From JAGNHS01 sp964609695 (GTDB lineage Bacteria > Bdellovibrionota > UBA2428), in assembly GCA_964609695.1 (NCBI GenBank), contig CAZSSP010000010.1, positions 4,887 through 68,886 of the forward strand: a stretch of DNA of 64,000 nucleotides. The letters are read 5' to 3'. Of the stretch, positions 58,392 to 64,000 are shown piece by piece; the first letter of the stretch is position 1, and each line of letters opens with the position of its first letter. Both the position numbers and the translations under genes were made by a program. The notes under the pieces were generated by a model. That model did not search any database. It saw only the letters and a program-made list of their open reading frames with translations, and was not told the origin of the DNA.

Positions 58392-59903
58392 ATGAAAAAG
58401 CATTTGATTCGTGTTTACCCCTCTAAAGAAAAACTAGCTCGCGAGGAAGAATTTGCATGGAAACTTGCTTCCATGGCAACAGACGACGTCAAAGTAGATG
58501 CCGATGTTATCGAAATGATCGGAAATAGAATCATAGATAACGCCTCTGTGGCCATCGCAGCCATGAATCGAGGCCCTGTTAAAAATGCAAGACTTCAGGC
58601 CTTAGCTCATCCCTTAACTCAAAAGGGAAGTACCGTATTTGGAATGCCCAACAATCAACACTTCGATTGTGCCTGGGCCACTTGGGCCAATGGAACTGCT
58701 GTTAGAGAATTGGATTTTCACGACACTTTTCTGGCCGCTGACTATTCTCACCCTGGCGACAACATCCCCGCTCTTATTGCCGTAGCTCAACAATGTGGAA
58801 AAAACGGAAAAGACTTAATTCGCGGTTTAGCCACTGCTTATGAAGTACAAATAAATCTGGTTAAAGGTATTTGTTTACACAAACATAAAAAAGACCACGT
58901 GGCCCACTTAGCTCCAGCCGTAGCTGCCGGGATAGGCACCATGTTAGGCCTCAGCACTGAAGTGATTTATCAAGCCGTGGGTCAAGCTCTTCACACTTCC
59001 TTTGCCACTCGACAATCTCGCAAAGGAACCATCTCTAGCTGGAAAGCCTATGCCCCTGCACATGCCGGCAAATTGGGAATAGAAGCTGTGGACCGCTGCA
59101 TGCGCGGCGAAGGCAGCCCTGCTCCTATTTATGAAGGAGAAGACTCCGTTATTGCTTATATGCTTGATGGGCCCAAAGGCTCCTATGAAGTACCCCTTCC
59201 TGCAAAAGGTGAAAGCAAAAGAGCCATCATGGAATCCTACACCAAAGAACATTCTGCCGAATATCAAGCACAAGCTTTGATTGATTTAGCTTTCAAAATG
59301 AAAAAATCTATTACGAATTTTGAAGACATTGAAAGCATTACGCTCCACACCTCTCACCACACTCATTATGTGATTGGAACTGGTTCTGGTGATCCTCAAA
59401 AATTTGATCCTAAATCCACTCGAGAAACTCTCGACCACAGTATCATGTACATTTTTGCGGTAGCCCTCCAAGATGGAAAATGGCATCACGTTAATAGCTA
59501 CACCCCTGAAAGAGCCAACCGAGAAGACACAGTTCGGCTTTGGAAAAAAATCAAAACCCAAGAAGACCCAGTTTGGACTGAGAGATATCACGATCCCGAT
59601 CCCAGCAAAAAAGCCTTTGGCGCTAGAGTAGAAATACTCTTTAAAAATGGTCAAACTCTGGTCGACGAAATGGCTCGAGCCAACGCGCACCCTGCAGGTG
59701 CTCGCCCTTTTCAAAGACCACAATACATACAAAAATTCCGAGAACTCACTGAGGGCTTAATTTCTTCTGAGGAATCTGCTCGATTCTTAGGCTTAGTTGA
59801 GAGACTTGAAAGTCTAAGTGCTGCTGAAATTCTAAACCTCAACGTGCAAGCGCTCCCAGAACTTCTTCAAGGAAGCACAAGGGACACCAAAGGCATATTT
59901 TGA
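58392..59903 (+). CDS. prpD: MmgE/PrpD-family dehydratase
   Basis: The 503-residue protein matches 2-methylcitrate dehydratase (MmgE/PrpD): FGMPNNQHFDCAWATWANG, RELDFHDTFLAADYSHPGDN, HLAPAVAAGIGTMLGLS, and CMRGEGSPAPIYEGEDS. The likely reaction is in propionyl-CoA catabolism (methylcitrate cycle). No methylcitrate synthase or lyase is in the window, so the symbol is provisional. A good AGGAGAAG site precedes ATG. Its stop shares a base with the OmpA-like start (TGATG). Confidence 0.87.
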   Translation: MKKHLIRVYPSKEKLAREEEFAWKLASMATDDVKVDADVIEMIGNRIIDNASVAIAAMNRGPVKNARLQALAHPLTQKGSTVFGMPNNQHFDCAWATWANGTAVRELDFHDTFLAADYSHPGDNIPALIAVAQQCGKNGKDLIRGLATAYEVQINLVKGICLHKHKKDHVAHLAPAVAAGIGTMLGLSTEVIYQAVGQALHTSFATRQSRKGTISSWKAYAPAHAGKLGIEAVDRCMRGEGSPAPIYEGEDSVIAYMLDGPKGSYEVPLPAKGESKRAIMESYTKEHSAEYQAQALIDLAFKMKKSITNFEDIESITLHTSHHTHYVIGTGSGDPQKFDPKSTRETLDHSIMYIFAVALQDGKWHHVNSYTPERANREDTVRLWKKIKTQEDPVWTERYHDPDPSKKAFGARVEILFKNGQTLVDEMARANAHPAGARPFQRPQYIQKFRELTEGLISSEESARFLGLVERLESLSAAEILNLNVQALPELLQGSTRDTKGIF

Positions 59904-61048
59904 TGAAGATCAGGGGAATTTTTTCCACTTTAAAAGTTCCCCTCACTTTAATCTCATTAATTTTTTTCTCTCAAATTTCATTTTCAAAAGATCCCGTCAC
60001 TGGATCTTACTTTCTTTTATTTGGAGCTAGCGGCGGAGTTCAACGAATTTACCCCACTAACGACCCCGTATCTTATAAGAGAAGCGTCGATGCCCAGATT
60101 CTTGATTTAAAATTTGTGAGCTCAGGATATCTTTCTAGATTCACTTTAGACTGGGCCTTTGGTCTTGAACATGTTCCATTGTTTAAAGACGCTCTTCGCT
60201 CGCCCAGAAAATCTTCTACCGGATTGTTTGGAGAATTTAGCCCTCGATTTCGTTTTGGGACTTTAGGAACTTTTCAATTCGGACCCACCGGAAAAATTAT
60301 TGTTAGCAAAGATCCCACCTTTGCCGTGAATCAACCTTCAGAACAATTTATTTTAGCTCAATTGGGGCCTCAATTTGTTTATGACATTCCCTTCCAAGAC
60401 AAATATCTCGCCCGCATTGAAGTGCTCACCTTAGTCGATGTGAACGTGCCCTTAAGAAAACTCTACAGCATCATCATGGGTTTACAGATTGGATATTTAT
60501 CGGACACTTTCACGGATAAAGAATTTGCTGGGGAAAGAGTGGCCGAACAAAAGAGATTTTATTTAGATGAAGTCGAGCGTGATGTGAGTCATCCTTCAAA
60601 AAATCTCATAAAACTCACTCTTCGTAGCGATTTGCTTAGATTCAACGCTGGGCAATCTGACATAAGCAAAAGAAGTAAATCTTATTTGTATAAGGTGGCT
60701 TATTTTCTCAACACCAATCCCAAAACCTGGAAGCACTTAGATATTTTTGGACACACTGATAAAACAATTCTGGAACGTAGCCAGCCTTCGCTATCTAAAA
60801 ATCGCGCCGATGCTATTCAAAGTGCCCTTATTGAAGCCGGCGTAGCACCCTACAAAATTTCTACATTTGGAAAAGGAAGCACTGAACCTCTTAAAGTTTC
60901 TAAAGATGGACCAGAGATTGATGGTTCCAATCGTCGAGTGGATTTAATTTTTAGAGGTGTTTCTAACGAAACTTTCTTTGAAGAAGATTTAAAGAAAATT
61001 AGACTCTTTAAAGACGAAAGCGAAGAGCCGAGCGAAAAAGACGACTAA
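59903..61048 (+). CDS. OmpA-family outer-membrane protein
   Basis: ATG 59903 overlaps the prpD stop. The 381 residues include a signal peptide (LTLISLIFFSQISFS), a barrel-like N-terminal region (residues about 30-215; FGLEHVP, FRFGTLGTFQFG) and a C-terminal OmpA peptidoglycan-binding domain (about 245-365): LRFNAGQSDIS, HLDIFGHTDKT, KNRADAIQSALIEAG, IDGSNRRVDLIF. These anchor the outer membrane to the wall. Linkage to a fatty-acid/propionate operon is unusual. Confidence 0.88.
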   Translation: MKIRGIFSTLKVPLTLISLIFFSQISFSKDPVTGSYFLLFGASGGVQRIYPTNDPVSYKRSVDAQILDLKFVSSGYLSRFTLDWAFGLEHVPLFKDALRSPRKSSTGLFGEFSPRFRFGTLGTFQFGPTGKIIVSKDPTFAVNQPSEQFILAQLGPQFVYDIPFQDKYLARIEVLTLVDVNVPLRKLYSIIMGLQIGYLSDTFTDKEFAGERVAEQKRFYLDEVERDVSHPSKNLIKLTLRSDLLRFNAGQSDISKRSKSYLYKVAYFLNTNPKTWKHLDIFGHTDKTILERSQPSLSKNRADAIQSALIEAGVAPYKISTFGKGSTEPLKVSKDGPEIDGSNRRVDLIFRGVSNETFFEEDLKKIRLFKDESEEPSEKDD

Positions 61049-61182
61049 ATTTTGACTCTTGTTTTAATTTAAAGTCTTTGCCAATAATTTTAACAAAAAA
61101 TTAACAATATTTAATATCATCTTACAAAAGCCTTACATTCAAACTACAGACATAACGACTCTATGTTTCGTAAAATAAAAAT

Positions 61183-62304
61183 ATGCAAAGCAAAGCTTAT
61201 CCTGCACCTCGAGACAACGCTCCTATCAACTGGGTTAACGTGGTTTATCTCCTTGGAGTTCCATTAGGAGCCCTCACATTAGTCCCTTGGGCCATTTTCC
61301 ATGGATATGCTACACATGGAATTTTGATCTATACGGCCATCCATTACTTCATCGACACCTTTTCAATAACAACAGGCTATCACCGCCTTGTATCTCATAA
61401 AAGTTTTGAAGCACACCCCTGGCTAAAAGCTATTCTCATGTTTACTGGCGCAGGAGCCATGCAGAATTCAGTTTTAATTTGGGCTACAGATCACAGAATT
61501 CATCATAGTTTTGAAGACACCGAAAAAGATCCCTACAATATTAAAAAAGGTTTTCTATGGGCCCATTGGGGTTGGATGTTTTATAAAGACAATCCTGATT
61601 ACATTAAAAAAGTTCCTCAAGATCTCGCCAACGATCCCATCGTAGCTTGGCAACATAGAGTTTATTTACCTCTAGCTCTCTTTGTATGCTTTGGTATTCC
61701 AACTATAGCGGGCTGGATGATGGGCAACGTTATAGGTGGTTTTGTGTTTGGTGCTGTTCTTAGAGTTTTCGTTTCTTCTCATTGCACATTTTTGATCAAT
61801 TCCGCTTGTCACTATTTTGGAAAAACAACCTACACAAAAGATCTCACAGCTCGTGACAATTGGTTTATCGCCCTATTCACTTGTGGCGAAGGATTTCATA
61901 ATTTTCATCACAAGTTTCAAACAGACTATCGCAACGGACTTCGATGGTTTCACTGGGATCCAACTAAATGGGGAATCAATCTTTTTTCTTGGTTAGGTCT
62001 AGCTACAAATTTAAGAACCGTGAGCGACGATAAAATTCTTCAAGCTCGCCTTTTAACAGAACAGCAAATTCTCTCAGAAAAAGGCGCCAATACTGAACGT
62101 CTGAATTTTCTAAAAAATGCATTGATGCAAGTTCAAGAGGAACACAAAGCTCTTGTTTTAAAATTTAAAAGTTTGAGTCAAAACAACGAAAGCAACGTCA
62201 TCGAAATCAAAAGCAAACTAAGAAATTGCAAAAAAAGACTTTCTCAAAGTTATAGAGAATGGAATTTAGAACGTAAGTTTTTACTCGCAAAAGTGGCCGC
62301 TTAA
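61183..62304 (+). CDS. Acyl-CoA delta-9 desaturase, with coiled-coil tail
   Basis: Di-iron membrane desaturase making unsaturated fatty acids. The three His boxes are HRLVSH (67-72), DHRIHH (104-108) and GEGFHNFHH near residue 236, as in stearoyl-CoA desaturases. About four membrane helices span residues 15-215. The last 80 residues are a charged coiled coil (LLTEQQILSEKGAN, EEHKALVLKFKSL) absent from most bacterial homologues. The stop overlaps the convergent GST-like gene by 4 bases (on opposite strands). Confidence 0.93.
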   Translation: MQSKAYPAPRDNAPINWVNVVYLLGVPLGALTLVPWAIFHGYATHGILIYTAIHYFIDTFSITTGYHRLVSHKSFEAHPWLKAILMFTGAGAMQNSVLIWATDHRIHHSFEDTEKDPYNIKKGFLWAHWGWMFYKDNPDYIKKVPQDLANDPIVAWQHRVYLPLALFVCFGIPTIAGWMMGNVIGGFVFGAVLRVFVSSHCTFLINSACHYFGKTTYTKDLTARDNWFIALFTCGEGFHNFHHKFQTDYRNGLRWFHWDPTKWGINLFSWLGLATNLRTVSDDKILQARLLTEQQILSEKGANTERLNFLKNALMQVQEEHKALVLKFKSLSQNNESNVIEIKSKLRNCKKRLSQSYREWNLERKFLLAKVAA

Positions 62305-63002
62305 GCGTAGTGAATACCGCTCTGTTCACCCATTCTTTTTAACCAAGAAGAAAATTCTTTATCTTCTAGGAACAATTTTGAACTTGGAAGATTGCGGGTG
62401 CTGAGCGTGATTCCATAAACTGCCACATCAGTCACATCTGGCGTATCGCCTCCCCGAAAAGCTTTTCCAGAAAGCCCCTTATTCCATTCATTAATATAAT
62501 TTTTAATGGCCTCAGGTGGATTAGGTATATTGTATTTTTCTTTAGATTTCTTGGCCACCATTTTCATCACAAGAGCCCCAGAGTATTTTACAGTTTTCTT
62601 TTGAATCCATGAAAACTTGCCTTGCTTGGTGATGTAATCAAAGGCCTTCAAGGCGTTTGGAAAAGTATCATAAATTAAAGGTGGAATAGTTTTTACATAT
62701 TTTTCAGACCACTCTAACCATTTTTTTTGCTCTTCAAGTGCTGCTGGATTTTGAGCAAAAAGTTTAGGTCCAGAACTAAACTCAGTGTCGATATGTTCTA
62801 AAATTTTATTGGAATCATTCACCTGGAAACCCTTAGAATCCATGTAAACTGGAACTTTTTTATAATCTGAAAAACTCAATTCCTTTTTATTGAGTGGATG
62901 AACTTCAATCTTTTCAAATGGAGCCTTTTTAACTCCCAAACCCACTCTGACTTTTAGACAAAAAGGACAAACTTCATATTGATATAATTTCGCTTGATTC
63001 AT
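62301..63002 (-). CDS. GST/glutaredoxin-like protein (prostaglandin E synthase 2-type)
   Basis: The 233-residue protein has a thioredoxin-fold N domain with CPFC (13-16) as a redox pair, KKVPVYMDSKG with the cis-Pro, NDSNKILEHID for glutathione binding, and a helical C domain. The layout matches the mPGES-2-like/GST family. Its natural substrate in bacteria is unknown. No signal peptide. Confidence 0.82.
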   Translation of the reverse strand: MNQAKLYQYEVCPFCLKVRVGLGVKKAPFEKIEVHPLNKKELSFSDYKKVPVYMDSKGFQVNDSNKILEHIDTEFSSGPKLFAQNPAALEEQKKWLEWSEKYVKTIPPLIYDTFPNALKAFDYITKQGKFSWIQKKTVKYSGALVMKMVAKKSKEKYNIPNPPEAIKNYINEWNKGLSGKAFRGGDTPDVTDVAVYGITLSTRNLPSSKLFLEDKEFSSWLKRMGEQSGIHYA

Positions 63003-63133
63003 GCACCAGAAAGCTAGTCGAAGTTGAAGTTGAGTGCCAGAACGGAATTACAACGCATCGCATTGCCTGTCATTTACATTGATTTGTGCTCAATAATTGC
63101 GCCTCAAGCAAAACTCACCGTATTATAGACATT

Positions 63134-64000
63134 ATGAAAGCTCGTTTTAAGCTTTTAACTTTAAGTCTTTTATCTTTGTTTTTACTTTTGAAATGCTCGT
63201 CTACGAGTGGGCCCAGAACTATATATTCTGACGATTTACCTGGCACTTATATTTTCTTTGGTTTTAAAATGGTCAACGAAGGCACCATGGATAAAACACC
63301 CAATGCCTGTAAGCTTGAACTCGTTGAACTCGAAACCAAAAGACGCATTATTGTTAATCTTCAGAAAGACCAAAGTACGGTATTGGTTCCAGTCGAATCT
63401 GAACACTATAAAATTCATGAACTCAATTGCGGTTCAGGATTTCGCTACAGAATCACCAATATATTTGGGACTAAAGATGGAAAACTACAAGCCCACAGCA
63501 ATCGCATTAACTACATGGGATATAGTCAGTTTATATTTTCAAAATCTGGTGAATTACGATTTCAATGGAAAACAAAAACATCAGCGGATTACCTAAAGAG
63601 ATTATATCCAAAAATGAGCGATACGGCCAAAGACAAATTGGTCAACGCCTTCACTAATAATCCCATTACCGAAAAAATCTTGAATCTTACAGTTGATAAA
63701 AGAAATTTCGGCGTGACTTATACAAAAAATGAAAAAGTTTCGAGCGCACTCGTTGAACAAGCCATGACCGATTTTAAAAAGAATCTCCAACGCTGCATCG
63801 ATGAAGAAGAAAACACAAACCCACTTAGAATTGGAAAACTCTTTTATAAAGCACGATACGACGGCATGAAAATGGTGAACCTCGACGTGGTCACCGATCT
63901 CTCTACTTACTCTGACAAGTATAGAGGTTGCCTACAAACAAGCTTCAAAGCCTTTGTACCGAGCTTCCAACAAGAGATTGAGTTCACTGTAGAGCTTTAA
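63134..64000 (+). CDS. Lipoprotein of unknown function
   Basis: ATG 63134 gives a lipoprotein signal (LLTLSLLSLFLLLKC, Cys20), so it is chosen over 63086. The 288-residue mature region is beta-rich at first (TYIFFGFKMVNEG, CKLELVELETKRRIIV), then helical, with Cys in CKLE, NCGSGF, RCID and GCLQ that could form two disulfides. The stop TAA ends on the last base of the window. No domain recognised. Confidence 0.7.
   Translation: MKARFKLLTLSLLSLFLLLKCSSTSGPRTIYSDDLPGTYIFFGFKMVNEGTMDKTPNACKLELVELETKRRIIVNLQKDQSTVLVPVESEHYKIHELNCGSGFRYRITNIFGTKDGKLQAHSNRINYMGYSQFIFSKSGELRFQWKTKTSADYLKRLYPKMSDTAKDKLVNAFTNNPITEKILNLTVDKRNFGVTYTKNEKVSSALVEQAMTDFKKNLQRCIDEEENTNPLRIGKLFYKARYDGMKMVNLDVVTDLSTYSDKYRGCLQTSFKAFVPSFQQEIEFTVEL

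Noticed and set aside
1..64000. CRISPR arrays, insertion sequences, prophage, rRNA or tRNA genes
   Set aside because: No regularly spaced direct repeats, transposase, integrase or phage structural cluster, and no rRNA or tRNA signature was seen on either strand. This was read by eye and would be confirmed by dedicated scans.

Overview
The window is about 64 kb of low-GC Gram-negative DNA. It reads as one scaffold of a draft or metagenome-derived genome, because a run of exactly 100 N interrupts it at 17752-17851. I infer a member of the Bdellovibrionota (Bdellovibrio-like) or a close relative. The grounds are the mixture of a proteobacterial housekeeping core, a biosynthetic arginine decarboxylase, an Mla/MCE lipid transport operon, OmpA-type and beta-barrel envelope proteins, many small signal-peptide proteins, an FHA protein, and large secreted proteins with no familiar full-length homologue. 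This is inference; no rRNA, tRNA, transposase or CRISPR array was found to anchor it.

Layout. 1-9.1 kb (minus strand) holds the translation cluster thrS-infC-(two accessory genes)-rpmI-rplT-terminator-pheS-pheT. infC very probably starts at AUU (7160), and a beta-lactamase-fold hydrolase and a small WD40-like protein sit between infC and rpmI. 9.2-17.9 kb has secreted or surface genes (endonuclease/exonuclease/phosphatase protein, 14-repeat kelch lipoprotein), speA, cdd, a 42-codon lipoprotein gene, a HAD-like gene with a probable frameshift, and the assembly gap. 17.9-27.6 kb has uvrC (without its HhH domain) divergent from a long operon rpsB-tsf-pyrH-frr-uppS-cdsA-rseP, which ends in a RuvX/YqgF-MltG fusion gene and a large branched hairpin. 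27.6-28.8 kb has a winged-helix/nucleotidyltransferase pair that looks like a toxin-antitoxin unit. It lies between short direct repeats and is followed by a 26-bp inverted repeat.

28.8-43.2 kb holds envelope and metabolic genes: a periplasmic coiled-coil protein, an FHA membrane protein, a barrel, a lipase, a SirB1-like protein, an aldehyde dehydrogenase, a LysR regulator with a clear operator, the lipoprotein-mlaE-mlaF-mlaD-DHH operon, and a BAHD-like acyltransferase. 43.2-47.5 kb holds a non-coding stretch with two tandem perfect hairpins, a sigma-54 activator with a degenerate receiver, an Rsm22-like methyltransferase and small secreted or tail-fibre-like proteins. 47.6-55.8 kb is the most unusual stretch: a secreted phospholipase-D-family protein, then a 1586-residue protein with an M48-like HEYVH protease signature at its N terminus and an ABC1/UbiB-type kinase domain at its C terminus. 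A DUF1428 protein and a secreted HEIGH metalloprotease-like protein follow, the latter between copies of a palindromic repeat. 55.8-64 kb has lipid genes: plsC, acyl-CoA dehydrogenase, MmgE/PrpD, OmpA-like protein, acyl-CoA desaturase, a GST-like protein and a lipoprotein ending on the last base.

How the parts fit. The two core operons supply translation (initiation, elongation, recycling, aminoacylation), membrane lipid and undecaprenyl precursor synthesis, and envelope proteolysis. The Mla, PlsC, desaturase and acyl-CoA dehydrogenase genes point to active phospholipid remodelling. The best candidates for an undescribed system are the M48-ABC1 kinase fusion with its secreted PLD-family neighbour (47596-53833) and the RuvX-MltG fusion (26062-27495). 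Large palindromic intergenic elements (27.5, 28.7, 31.0, 43.4, 54.4 and 55.7 kb) are a recurring feature of the non-coding DNA.
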